From Rhizobium sp. GN54 (GTDB taxonomy: Bacteria > Pseudomonadota > Alphaproteobacteria > Rhizobiales > Rhizobiaceae), in contig NZ_JAJNCZ010000010.1 in the NCBI RefSeq assembly GCF_021026345.1, positions 97,067-161,066 on the forward strand: a stretch of 64,000 bases of DNA, written 5' to 3'. The position numbers and the translations under genes were made by a program. How positions within the stretch are numbered: position 1 is the first letter of the stretch; each line of letters begins with the position of its first letter. Below the pieces are notes generated by a model that had not been told where the DNA came from, ran no database searches, and saw only the letters and a list, made by a program, of their open reading frames with translations. Shown one piece after another: positions 36,749-45,540 of this stretch.

Positions 36749-37711
36749 ATGGCGGTCATGGATTCGCCCGTCACTCCTCTCGTCGCCTCGCCGGTACTCC
36801 CGGCCGCCTTGCCCGGCTGGGCCCTGCCGCGTGGCCGCGAGCCGGACGAGGTATCCGCCGCCTTCGCCGCCGGCATCGCGTTGAAATCGCTGGATGATCT
36901 TGTCCGCTCTGCGCCCGCCTGGGCTGGCTGCTGACGGGCGCGCCAGGCACTGAAATGCGCCGCCGTCGCGGTCCGGCTGATGGGCCGCAGCGAGGACGAG
37001 GCGGCGTTGCGCGACGCCGTTCTGCTCACCGCCGTCGGTGACGATCCCGGCCCTGCTGGTCGGGTGTTTTTGGCGACCAAAAGGCTGGCTACCCGAAAAC
37101 CTGCCTTCTCTTCGAAGGCCGTAGGCGAGCTTGCCGATTTGTTGGGGCTCGCCTGGGACGATCGGCTCACCGCGGCCGTCGACCACGCCGACGACGCGCT
37201 GCAATCGGGTCGCTCGGCGCCGTTTGCCACGGCGGACCTGGTCACGGCCATCCATGCCGCGCGGCCGGATGCCGAACCGCTCGCCTGGGCGCTGGCCGAT
37301 CTGCTGATCGCCGCGCTGCTGAAATGGGATTGTGCCGTGCCGCTATTAATGGCCGAGCGCTACGGGCCGGCCTTCAAGACGCTTGGGGGCAGGGGCCGCG
37401 TGCGCCCGGGGGAACCGGCCTTCGCCCGCGCCGTCTGCCTTGCCCTCACCGAGGCAACAGGCGCGGCCTTGCGCACCGCCGGGGAGATCGGGCGGCGTGC
37501 CGATACGCTGCGTGCCGCCGCGCCAAAGGTTCGCACGAAAGGCGCTGATGCAGTCATTGAAAAACTGCTCGCCGAGGACGCGGTCGCAGCCTCGGCGCCC
37601 GGCAGCAATCTCTCGCGCTGGGCGGCGACCCGGCTGTTCGACCGGCTGGAGGGCTTTGGCGCCGTGCGGGAACTGTCCGGTCGCAGCGTGTTCCGGATTT
37701 ACGGATTGTGA
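36749..37711 (+). pseudogene. DUF1403 gene interrupted by one in-frame TGA
   Basis: The frame encodes a DUF1403 protein of about 320 residues, a family found on rhizobial plasmids with unknown function. It begins MDSPVTPLVASPVLPAALPG (ATG 36749 or 36758). At 36932-36934 a TGA stops the frame after APAWAGC, and the same frame then continues without a break ([20 protein letters not shown]) to 37711. The expected residue is Trp, so a single TGG to TGA change explains it. The codon after it begins with C, a context known to favour read-through of UGA. The gene may be recently dead, or may make some full-length protein. It overlaps the start region of scpB. Confidence 0.75.
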
Positions 37712-37713
37712 CA

Positions 37714-38400
37714 ATGGCTGAACCGGACGCACGTGGCAGAATACGGACGCCTCGGACGAAGGACGCAAGCGAACGCTTGTTGGATCGGGAGTTGGCGGAT
37801 CTGCCGCCGGACCTGCGCTGGCGCGAATGGATGTTGCGCGTCGAGGCGGTGATCTTTGCCGCGGCCGAGCCGGTCGGTCGTGAGGCGCTGGCGCGTGTCG
37901 TCGGCAAGGACTGCAGCATCGACCTCCTGATCGATGACCTGCGCGAGGAATTGAAGGGCCGGCCCTATGACATCGTCTCTGTCGCCGGCGGTTGGCAGCA
38001 CCGAACGCGTCCGGCTTACGCGTCCGCGATCCGGGCGTCGCAAGCGTCGACTGTGGGAGGGGCGTCGGCGCTGTCCGACTTCGAGGCGATGGTGCTGGTG
38101 GCGATCGCGTATTTCCAGCCGATCACCCGGGGCGACCTGTCGAAGATTTTCGGCAAGGAGGTCAGCCGCGACACGATCGCCAGCCTGCGCAATGCCAATT
38201 TCCTCGCCTCCGGCCCGCGCAGCCCGACGCCGGGTGCGCCTTATACCTATGTGACGACGAAGCACTTCCTCTCGGCCTTCGGCTTGCAGACGCTGCGCGA
38301 TCTTCCTGACATCGAGGCACTGGAGGATGCGGGGCTGCTCACCCGACGATTTATTCCGGCGGAAGCGCTGGAGAACGAGGAGGCTTCTGACGACGAGTAG
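37714..38400 (+). CDS. scpB: SMC-Scp complex subunit ScpB-like protein
   Basis: A protein of about 228 residues of the ScpB winged-helix family, which binds ScpA and SMC in chromosome segregation. Family segments are LRVEAVIFAAAEPVGREALA (about 40-60), VSVAGGWQHRTRPAYASAIR, and the second winged helix SDFEAMVLVAIAYFQPITRG through the APYTYVTTKHFLSAFGLQTL region. It starts within a few bases of the DUF1403 stop codon (GTG 37708 is an alternative). No scpA or smc lies nearby, as is typical of plasmid-borne copies beside DUF1403. A role in replicon maintenance is inferred. Confidence 0.85.
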   Translation: MAEPDARGRIRTPRTKDASERLLDRELADLPPDLRWREWMLRVEAVIFAAAEPVGREALARVVGKDCSIDLLIDDLREELKGRPYDIVSVAGGWQHRTRPAYASAIRASQASTVGGASALSDFEAMVLVAIAYFQPITRGDLSKIFGKEVSRDTIASLRNANFLASGPRSPTPGAPYTYVTTKHFLSAFGLQTLRDLPDIEALEDAGLLTRRFIPAEALENEEASDDE

Positions 38401-38560
38401 CGTTGGCGGACGGGGCGACCGTTTTGACCGCGTTGTGCTACATTGAGGCCATCGAACTGGCCAATGAAGAGAGTCTCGCGATAGCTTCGTAATTGGCTTT
38501 GAGCCCGCATTGTGACTGTGCAGCTGGCTCTTTCCATGTGGTCGACGACGGTGGCTGTCG

Positions 38561-39058
38561 TTATCGCGAAAGCCGCTTCTCGTCATCGATCAGCGTCAAG
38601 CGCGCGGGGCCGACCGCGCCCCAATGCCACAGGACCAGGTTGAGATTGTCCACGTTTGCGCCGGGCGCGAAGCTCCTGACAAGCAGGCCGTGATAGCCTG
38701 CGGCGGCGAGGTGTCGGGCGAAAGCCTGGGTGCTGGCCTCGCCGCTCGCCTTCATCTGGTCCCGCCAAGTCGGGTCTGCGAGAGATGACGGCGTCATCCC
38801 TTCAGCCAGCAACGCGGCCTCGTCCCTGGTATCGAATATCCGACCTATGTCGGCGTCGTAGGAGATTAACGTCGTCGGCTGCAGACTGCCGGCCTGATTG
38901 GCCTCGCGAAGGGCGGTCATTACCGTCAGACAGGTGTAGAGCGCTGGCGTGCCCTTCTTTTTGAAGCGGCCGCCGTACAACTCCGCCCCGCGCCCGGACA
39001 TTGGCTCGCGTGCATAGATCGGGTTCAGTGCTCGAAAGAGCGCGCCTTCATACCGCAT
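38561..39058 (-). CDS. RES-domain toxin
   Basis: A 165-residue RES domain protein. The N-terminus MRYEGALFRALNPIYAREP and MSGRGAELYGGRFKKKGTP carry the conserved Arg/Gly core. ALYTCLTVMTALREANQAG supplies the conserved Tyr and Glu, and the LVLWHWG end is typical. RES toxins degrade NAD+ unless held by their Xre/MbcA antitoxin. The frame could also start at 39085. The antitoxin gene directly upstream is cut by an IS21 element, so the toxin has lost its normal promoter and partner. Confidence 0.88.
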   Translation of the reverse strand: MRYEGALFRALNPIYAREPMSGRGAELYGGRFKKKGTPALYTCLTVMTALREANQAGSLQPTTLISYDADIGRIFDTRDEAALLAEGMTPSSLADPTWRDQMKASGEASTQAFARHLAAAGYHGLLVRSFAPGANVDNLNLVLWHWGAVGPARLTLIDDEKRLSR

Positions 39059-39065
39059 CGTCTTG

Positions 39066-39169
39066 TCAGGCGTGGACGCCGGCATCGACCGCGTCGATAT
39101 AGTCGAGAACCTCGTCGGCGCGGCCCTCCCGGACCAACTGCATCGCTGTCATTCCCGAGAAGCCCGGCA
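39066..39169 (-). pseudogene. C-terminal remnant of the Xre/MbcA-type antitoxin
   Basis: The last 34 or so codons of an antitoxin remain next to the RES toxin: INMPGFSGMTAMQLVREGRA, DEVLDYIDAVDAGVHA. This matches the toxin-binding end of DUF2384/Xre antitoxins (usually GGRTxLxLIRxGRADEVL). The upstream part has been replaced by the left end of the IS21 element at 39170. Confidence 0.7.
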
Positions 39170-39281
39170 TGTTGATTGCCACTGAGAACTGACCCGGCGT
39201 GGCCTGATATTTCCATTGAGAATTGACCCATGTTCCAACCTTCCCTCGCATGTTTTCAGCGGGGGCTATGGAGTGATCGAC

Positions 39282-40030
39282 ATGGCGTTATTGAGCGTGA
39301 TCCGACGCTGGCATTTTCGAGAGCATCTATCGATCCGGGAGATTTGCCGCAGGACTGGCCTATCCCGGAATACCATCCGCAAATACCTGCGCCTGGACGG
39401 CGTAGAGCCGAAGTTCAATGTCCCTGAGCGGCCGAGCAAGCTCGATCCACCAAGCGTGTCTCACCGACCTGCCTCGTGCATCTGGAGCGCAACCGCTACA
39501 GCGTCCCGGCATCCTTCGCCAACCGACCGGTAAGCCTACGGGTCTACCCGGACCGTGTCGTGGTCGCCGCAGAGGGTCAGATCGTTTGCGAGCATCGTCG
39601 CGTCATCGACCGATCTCATGATCGGCCGGGACAGACGATCTACGACTGGCGGCACTATCTGGCGGTGGTGCAGCGCAAGCCAGGTGCGCTTCGCAACGGC
39701 GCACCTTTCGTCGAACTCCCCGATGCATTCCGGACCTTGCAGCAATACCTGCTCAAGAAGCCCGGAGGCGATCGGGAGATGGTCGACATCCTGGCGCTCG
39801 TCCTTCAACACGATGAACAGGCCGTCCTGTCGGCCGTCGACATGGCACTGAAGTCCGGCGTTCCGACCAAAACGCATGTGCTGAACCTGCTGCATCGCCT
39901 CGTCGACGGCAAATCCTTCACGCCGCCGACTATCGATGCGCCGCAAGCCCTGACGCTCATCAACGAGCCCAAGGCCAATGTCGAACGATACGATGCCCTG
40001 AGAAAGACGGAGGCCCGCCATGCGTCATAA
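39282..40030 (+). pseudogene. istA: istA transposase, internally deleted
   Basis: The N-terminal ~55 residues are present (MALLSVIRRWHFREHLSIRE, ICRRTGLSRNTIRKYLRLDG, VPERPSKLD). The frame then jumps near 39450 into the C-terminal third in another frame (HLERNRYSVPASFANRPVSL to [20 protein letters not shown]). The DDE catalytic region between them is deleted. The product cannot transpose the element by itself. Confidence 0.85.
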
Positions 40031-40832
40031 TCCAGCAAGCGGTGCGATCGTCATCATGCTGCGGCAATTGAAGATGCACGGCATGGCACAAGCCGTCGGC
40101 GAGCTGACCGAGCAAGGATCGCCGGCGTTCGAGGCTGCCGTTCCGATCCTGTCGCAGCTTTTGAAAGCGGAAACGGCCGAACGGGAGGTGCGATCGACCG
40201 CCTATCAGCTCAAGACCGCCCGCTTTCCTGCCTATCGTGATCTGAATGGCTTCGATTTTGTCAGCAGCGAGATCAATGAGGCGCTGGTCCGCCAACTTCA
40301 CCGCTGCGACTTCCTCGACGACGCCAACAACATCGTCCTGGTCGGCGGCCCCGGCACGGGCAAGACGCATATCGCCACAGCGATCGGCGTCCAGGCCATC
40401 GAGCATCATCACAAGCGGGTTCGCTTCTTCTCGACAGTCGAGCTGGTCAACGCGCTGGAGCAGGAGAAGGCGCAAGGACGGTCTGGACAGATCGCCAATC
40501 GGCTTGTCCACTCCGATCTCGTTATCCTCGACGAGCTCGGTTACCTGCCGTTCAGCGCATCAGGCGGTGCGATGCTGTTCCATCTGCTGAGCAAGCTCTA
40601 CGAGCGCACCAGCGTCATCATCACGACGAACCTCAGCTTCAGTGAATGGGCCAGCGTCTTCGGCGATGCCAAGATGACCACCGCGCTGCTGGATCGGCTT
40701 ACCCATCATTGCCACATCCTCGAAACCGGAAACGACAGCTTCCGCTTCAAGAACAGCTCGGCGCCCGAGCCTAAAACGACGAAGGAGAAAACGAGAAACT
40801 TGACCACGACCGCAGACCCGAAACATACCTAA
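40020..40832 (+). CDS. istB: IS21 helper ATPase IstB
   Basis: A 270-residue IstB/DnaC-like AAA+ protein that normally helps IstA pick targets. Walker A is GGPGTGKTH (about 109-117) and Walker [12 protein letters not shown]; sensor segments are [13 protein letters not shown] and [14 protein letters not shown]. The start overlaps the istA stop by 11 bases, the usual IS21 arrangement. It is intact although its partner is deleted. Confidence 0.94.
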   Translation: MRHNPASGAIVIMLRQLKMHGMAQAVGELTEQGSPAFEAAVPILSQLLKAETAEREVRSTAYQLKTARFPAYRDLNGFDFVSSEINEALVRQLHRCDFLDDANNIVLVGGPGTGKTHIATAIGVQAIEHHHKRVRFFSTVELVNALEQEKAQGRSGQIANRLVHSDLVILDELGYLPFSASGGAMLFHLLSKLYERTSVIITTNLSFSEWASVFGDAKMTTALLDRLTHHCHILETGNDSFRFKNSSAPEPKTTKEKTRNLTTTADPKHT

Positions 40833-40887
40833 CAGGCGGGTCAATTCTCGGTGGAAACGCCGGGTCAGTTCTCAGTGGCAATCAACA

Positions 40888-40944
40888 CTCGGCTACAAGA
40901 CGCCGGCCGAAGTGTTCCTCGCGCATTTGCAGGAAGGCGATTGA
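40888..40944 (+). pseudogene. IS30-family transposase C-terminal fragment
   Basis: Directly after the IS21 right end the sequence reads LGYKTPAEVFLAHLQEGD and stops at TGA 40942-40944. This is the conserved end of IS30-type transposases (usually preceded by NTRPRK). Everything upstream is missing, replaced by the IS21 element. Confidence 0.6.
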
Positions 40945-41151
40945 TCCCCTACCCTGCAAGACGGGCATGATGTACTTGGGTTAGCTTCTCCACTCGAGCG
41001 AAGAATTGACGGCACTTTGAGCATTGTTCCCCACTCCTTATCGCTAGAAGCATACCCGCTTACTATGGTAGTCTAACCTATACATTGGTGTGGTACACCG
41101 GTGGGTGAGCAAGTTAACTGGGGCTGACGGGTCTGCGGCTGTTTCGCCGTG

Positions 41152-41402
41152 ATGAGCAAGAGCCGATTCAGCTACAAGTGCCATCGTTTTCCTCCCGCTG
41201 TGATCGCCCATGCGGTCTGGCTGTATTTCCGGTTTCCGTCGAGTCTGCGTCTGATCGAGGAATGCTGTTGGAGCGCGGCATCATCGTTTCCTACGAGACG
41301 ATCCGATGCTGGGCAAAGAATTTCGGCCCGGACTATGCCACTTGCTTGCGTCGGCAGCCGCCAGCTCCAAATGATACTTGGCATCTGGACGGGTGGTCGT
41401 GA
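41152..41402 (+). pseudogene. IS6-family transposase N-terminal fragment, frameshifted
   Basis: The first part reads KCHRFPPAVIAHAVWLYFRF and SLRLIEE, and after a frameshift near 41260 LLERGIIVSYETIRCWAKNF, GPDYA and NDTWHLDG. This is the IS6/IS26-group N-terminus up to the first catalytic Asp. The remainder of the DDE domain is absent. Confidence 0.75.
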
Positions 41403-41514
41403 TGATCGGCGGGCGTCTATTGGATATGCCTGGCTCCCAGCAACATGATCTCGAGTGGCAGGTTGCTCTCCTCGAGAACGCGGCGATCATCGAGCCCAGC
41501 AGTCTCGCTGCCAC

Positions 41515-41635
41515 GACCATCGGCCGAAGCGATACTGCATTGGGAGCATTCTATAGACGGTTGGCGGGGAGGACCGGAAGGCAGAAGGCCGTGACAGCGA
41601 CGGCGCGCAAGATCGCTGTTCTCTTCTACAACGCC
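41515..41635 (+). pseudogene. Transposase C-terminal fragment, probably IS110-like
   Basis: A short stretch reads TALGAFYRRLAGRTGRQKAV, TATARKIAVLFYNA. It resembles the C-terminal helix of IS110-type transposases. It sits between IS6 debris and the FAD oxidoreductase gene. Family assignment is tentative. Confidence 0.4.
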
Positions 41636-41807
41636 GATTGGAATGGTCAACCGCGACCCAGTCGCTGCGGTTATGACGAGGGGCACGGTAGCTGGGTCGT
41701 CCTCGGTGACCTGACGGCAGCGGACACACCGAGATGCTCGACCCCTGCAACGAATTCGTCGCTTTCGCGTTGTTGGGTTCGGAGAACTGTCTGCTGAGAG
41801 GTGTGAG

Positions 41808-43028
41808 TTGCAATCCCTGACACGCAAACGCCAGCTCCGCTCAGATCGGCCCTTGTGGGCGGTCACGCCTCACATCAAGGTGCCGGCCGTAAACTGCATC
41901 CCTGACGTCTCGATCGATGTGCTCATCGTTGGGGCGGGAATTGGCGGTGCGTTGATGGCTAACGCGCTGCTCGGGAGCAGCCTCAGTACCCTCGTCATCG
42001 ACCGTCGACTACCAGTGCATGGGAGCAGCATGGCCAGTACGGCCATGATCCAGCACGAGATCGACGTACCGCTGCATCGCCTTGTCGCGATCAAGGGGAT
42101 TGGGCCTGCACAGCGTGTGTGGCAGCGTTCTGCTAAGGCGGTCGAAGGTCTTGATGCGCTGGTCCGCCTCCAGGGACTGGAGTGCCAGTTCGCGCGGAAG
42201 CGAACCCTCTATCTCGCGGGCGAGAGTTATGGCTCGAGAGCGCTGAAGGCGGAGAGCGCGGCGCGGCGCGAGGCCGGGATTGCAGTAGAGCTTTGGACCC
42301 ACGCAGAATTGAAAGAGAAGTTTGGCATCGAACGGTCCGCCGCCCTCGTTTCGGACATCTCGGCCTCCGCAAACCCGGCGCAGTTGACCGCAGGTTTGCT
42401 CAGAAGGGCCTGGGCAAATGGAGTCGAGATCGTCGAGGGCGTTGAAATCACCGATATCGTCAGCCTGGACGAAGCCAACGTCGTCGCGACATCGAAGGGC
42501 CAGCTCGTCAGGGCGAAGCACGTCGTGTTCTGTACCGGCTACGAATTTCTGGCCGCGGTCGCGAACACAAGCCATAATACCGTCTCGACCTGGGCAATGG
42601 CCACTCGGACCCGCCACCCGCTTCCGAACTGGCTGAAGGACTTCCTCGTCTGGGAAGGCTCAGACCCGTATCTCTACTTTCGCGCGACACCAGACGGCCG
42701 CCTTGTCGCGGGAGGGGAGGACGAAGATGACGAGACCGCCTTTCGCGATCCGGAAAAGCTGGAACGCAAGGCCAGCCGGATACGGAAGAAACTCGAGGTA
42801 CTGCTGGGACAGCCGATCGAACAGCCCGTCTATCGATGGGGAGCAGCATTTGGCGTAACATCGGATCGACTTCCGATGATAGGCGCTGTCCCCGGTCTCC
42901 GGAACGTCTACGCAGCGATGGGGTACGGCGGTAACGGTATCACATTCAGCCAGATCGCTGCGGAGATTATCGCCTGCGAGATATTGGGGCACAAGGACCC
43001 GGACAGCAGCCTTTTCGAATTCCGTTGA
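41808..43028 (+). CDS. FAD-dependent oxidoreductase (DAO family)
   Basis: A protein of up to 406 residues with a glycine-oxidase-like (DadA/SoxA) architecture. The FAD Rossmann motif is VLIVGAGIGGALMANALL (about 38-55). The segment GSSMASTAMIQHEIDVPLHR contacts FAD, and the C-terminal FAD motif is YRWGAAFGVTSDRLPMIGAV and AMGYGGNGITFSQIAAEI. The only start that takes in the whole frame is a TTG at 41808 after GAGAGG; a GTG near 41880 is an alternative that begins closer to the Rossmann fold. It is followed 10 bases later by the TIGR02587 and TIGR02588 membrane proteins, a recurrent rhizobial trio of unknown substrate. Confidence 0.82.
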   Translation: MQSLTRKRQLRSDRPLWAVTPHIKVPAVNCIPDVSIDVLIVGAGIGGALMANALLGSSLSTLVIDRRLPVHGSSMASTAMIQHEIDVPLHRLVAIKGIGPAQRVWQRSAKAVEGLDALVRLQGLECQFARKRTLYLAGESYGSRALKAESAARREAGIAVELWTHAELKEKFGIERSAALVSDISASANPAQLTAGLLRRAWANGVEIVEGVEITDIVSLDEANVVATSKGQLVRAKHVVFCTGYEFLAAVANTSHNTVSTWAMATRTRHPLPNWLKDFLVWEGSDPYLYFRATPDGRLVAGGEDEDDETAFRDPEKLERKASRIRKKLEVLLGQPIEQPVYRWGAAFGVTSDRLPMIGAVPGLRNVYAAMGYGGNGITFSQIAAEIIACEILGHKDPDSSLFEFR

Positions 43029-43038
43029 GCGAGGCTAG

Positions 43039-43884
43039 ATGCCTAGTCCTAGAACAGTTGCGGATTTCGACCACCGGCGCTTCGTCGTCGGGCTGTCGCG
43101 CGGGATCGCGGGCGCTCTCCTTTTTGCTCTACCGATGTTTCTGACGATGGAGATGTGGGAATTGGGGTTCTACATCGACCGGGCCAGGCTATGCCTCCTG
43201 CTGACCGTCAACGTGCCGCTGTTGATCGTCCTTGCCCGCCGCATCGGGTTTGAACGGACGTCCTCCTGGCGCGAGGCTGTTCGCGACGCCGCGATCGCCT
43301 ATTTCCTCGGAATACTGGCGAGCACTGCCATCCTTGTCGCAATCGGCGTTCTTCGGCTTGGCCAGGCTGCCACCGAGATTGTCGGCACCGTCGCGCTTCA
43401 GGCCGTGCCCGCGAGCATTGGCGCCTTGCTCGGACGAAGCCAGCTCGGCCAGCACCAGGACGACAAAGACGAGGAAGGTTCGCCGCCCGACACCAGCTAT
43501 GCCGGCGAACTCTTCATGATGGCAGTCGGAGCCTTGTTCCTGGGCCTCAATGTCGCTCCGACGGAGGAAATGATCCTGCTTTCCTACAAGATGACCCCAT
43601 GGCATGCGATCGCCGTCATTCTTGCTTCGATCGCGCTCATGCACGGGTTTGTCTACGCGCTGTCGTTCTCCGGCGGGCATGGGCTGGAGGAGGGGACCCC
43701 GGGCTGGCATGCCTTCGTGCGGTTCACCGTCCCCGGCTACCTGGTGGCTTTCTTGGTCAGTGTCTATTGCCTCTGGACTTTCCATCGCTTCGATGACGTC
43801 GATCTTGTCGAGGCGGCCATCACAGCGGGGGTTCTCGGATTTCCCAGCGGGATCGGCGCTGCGTCGGCGCGTCTCATTCTATAG
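43039..43884 (+). CDS. TIGR02587-type integral membrane protein
   Basis: A 281-residue inner-membrane protein with about 7-8 predicted helices (for example GIAGALLFALPMFLTMEMWE, LLLTVNVPLLIVLAR, AYFLGILASTAILVAIGVLR, LFMMAVGALFLGLNVAPTEE). A charged cytoplasmic loop lies in the middle (QHQDDKDEEGSPPDTS). The family is unnamed apart from the TIGRFAM, and no transport or enzyme function is known. It is the second gene of a three-gene operon with the FAD oxidoreductase and the TIGR02588 protein. Confidence 0.82.
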   Translation: MPSPRTVADFDHRRFVVGLSRGIAGALLFALPMFLTMEMWELGFYIDRARLCLLLTVNVPLLIVLARRIGFERTSSWREAVRDAAIAYFLGILASTAILVAIGVLRLGQAATEIVGTVALQAVPASIGALLGRSQLGQHQDDKDEEGSPPDTSYAGELFMMAVGALFLGLNVAPTEEMILLSYKMTPWHAIAVILASIALMHGFVYALSFSGGHGLEEGTPGWHAFVRFTVPGYLVAFLVSVYCLWTFHRFDDVDLVEAAITAGVLGFPSGIGAASARLIL

Positions 43885-43892
43885 GTGTTCTG

Positions 43893-44303
43893 ATGACGAC
43901 ACTGTCAAATCCGAAGTCGACCGAGAAGAGCAACCCTCATTGGATCGAGTGGCTGACTGGCCTCGTTTCGATAGTGTTCATCCTGGCGCTGATCGGCTGG
44001 ATCGGCTGGGATGCTCTCGGTCCCCGAGACCCTGCACCGGAACTCTCCATTCGAATTCTTGGCACGATCGGCGAAGGCGCCGGCTACCACGTGCGGTTCG
44101 AGATCGCCAATGCTGCGAAGGCGACAGCGGCCGGCGTTGTCGTCAGGGGCCAAATCCTGGACGGCGATCGCGCGCTTGAGACGATCGAGACCACCTTCGA
44201 CTATGTTCCCATGAATTCCACGGCAAGCGGAGGGTTGATCTTCAGGTCCGACCCGACAGGACATTCCCTGCGGATTTCTGCAGTGGGATACAGTGATCCG
44301 TAG
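43893..44303 (+). CDS. TIGR02588-type single-pass membrane protein
   Basis: A 136-residue protein with one N-terminal membrane helix (WLTGLVSIVFILALIGWIGW, about 17-37) and a periplasmic beta-sandwich-like domain (ELSIRILGTIGEGAGYHVRF to YVPMNSTASGGLIFRSDPTG). It follows the TIGR02587 gene by 8 bases and is its constant partner. Function unknown. Confidence 0.82.
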   Translation: MTTLSNPKSTEKSNPHWIEWLTGLVSIVFILALIGWIGWDALGPRDPAPELSIRILGTIGEGAGYHVRFEIANAAKATAAGVVVRGQILDGDRALETIETTFDYVPMNSTASGGLIFRSDPTGHSLRISAVGYSDP

Positions 44304-44378
44304 TGACTATGGCGAAGGCGTAGCTCCAGCCGGAACCTTGCTCGGTTGCTTGCCGGCCGCCGGCACGACAGTTCACTG

Positions 44379-44495
44379 GATCGCACCATTCTCAAGGCGA
44401 GTGTGTTTGCGTTGAGCATCCCCTCGTTCTGGTTAATCATGATGCTCATCATGCTTGGTGCCATCATGACGGGCTGCTTTCCTTCGGGCAGGAGC
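44379..44495 (+). pseudogene. Fragment of a DppB-type ABC permease
   Basis: Thirty-nine codons read DRTILKASVFALSIPSFWLI, MMLIMLGAIMTGCFPSGRS. This resembles the ALSIPSFWLGMMLI segment of peptide/nickel ABC permeases. It is joined directly to a molybdopterin dehydrogenase fragment, so it is a deletion scar. Confidence 0.55.
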
Positions 44496-44498
44496 AAC

Positions 44499-45540
44499 AG
44501 TCGGGCTGCGGCGGAAGCCGCCTTCCTGGCGATGGCCGTTCCGGGGCGCCCGGTCAGACTCCAGTGGATGCGCGAACAGGAGTTCGGCTGGGAGCCCGCT
44601 TGGCCCCGGCGTGGTGACGGAGCTGGAAGCCGCCCTCGATGCCGACAACCGCATCGCCAGCTGGAAGCATGACGTTTGGAGCAATCCGCACAACAACCGG
44701 CCGGTCGGTGCTGGCGGCGTGCTCATCGGCAACGAAATCAGTACGCCCTTTGCGAAGCCGCAGGGAAAGCCGATCCCCATGCCCGAGGGGGACGGCAGTC
44801 GCAATTCCAACCCGCTTTACGCCCTGCCGAACATGAACGTGAATTATCACTTCATAGAGGACATGCCGATCCGGGTTTCTGCGCTACGCTCGCTCGGCGC
44901 ACATCTGAACGTGTTCTCGATCGAGAGTATGTTTGACGAGCTGGCCCTTGCAGGCGGCGTGGATCCGCTGGACCTGCGCCTGAACCATATGGCTGATGAA
45001 CGGGCGCGCGCTGTCATGATAACGGCGAGCAAGGCGTTCGGATGGCGCTCGCGTGTGAAACGCGGTCCCTTCCACGGTTTCGGGATGGCCTTCGCCCGGT
45101 ACAAGAACCTGGGCGCGTATTGCGCTGTGTGCGTAGAGATAGTGGTAGACCAGAACACCGGCCTGATAACGGTGGAGCACGTGCAGGCGGCGGCGGATTG
45201 CGGTGAGATCGCCAGCCCGGACGGGGTACGAAACCAGATCGAGGGCGCCGTCATCCAGTCCATGAGTTGCTGCACGCGCGAGGAGGCCACCAATGACGCG
45301 ATGCTGCGAACGAGCTTTGATTGGAGCGCTTACCCCATCTTCCGCTTCGGTGACGTTCCGAAGGTTATTGACGTTGTCATCGTGGAACAGCCGGGCCAGG
45401 CATTCCTCGGAGTGGCCGAATGCGGCCAGGGGCCGGCTTCCGCCGCACTTGCCAACGCCCTCGCCGACGCGACGGGCGTTCGCTTCCGCAACATGCCGAT
45501 TACACCGAAGGTCGTGCGCAAGGCAATCGTCACCCTTTGA
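44499..45540 (+). pseudogene. C-terminal half of a molybdopterin-binding dehydrogenase large subunit
   Basis: The sequence matches the aldehyde oxidase/isoquinoline 1-oxidoreductase beta subunit. It starts mid-protein (AVPGRPVRLQWMREQEFGWE), has a frameshift near 44600, and then reads on from VTELEAALDADNRIASWKHD to VVRKAIVTL at 45540. Recognisable parts are SLGAHLNVFSIESMFDELAL, VDPLDLRLNHMADERARAVM, and the late GVAECGQGPASAALANALAD containing the expected catalytic-region Glu-type element. About half of the usual ~750 residues is missing, so it is not functional. Confidence 0.82.

Larger units (their letters stand above)
39170..40887 (+). mobile_element. IS21-family element with an internal istA deletion
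   Basis: The ends match: TGTTGATTGCCACTGAGAAC at 39170 and its exact complement ending at 40887, with the identity running on for about 30 bases. A second internal repeat (TGAGAATTGACCC) follows at each end, as in IS21 terminal repeats. The element is about 1.72 kb instead of the usual ~2.4 kb because the middle of istA is missing; istB is intact. The flanks are an antitoxin gene on the left and IS30 debris on the right. No target duplication is visible, so it may have inserted at an existing junction or taken part in a rearrangement. Confidence 0.85.

Noticed and set aside
36932..36934. TGA in the DUF1403 gene as a selenocysteine codon
   Set aside because: No SECIS-like hairpin was apparent right after it, the family has Trp at this place, and nothing links DUF1403 to redox chemistry.
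39150..39180. Target-site duplication for the IS21 element
   Set aside because: The bases directly outside the two ends (left GGCA, right CTCG) do not match over 4-8 positions.
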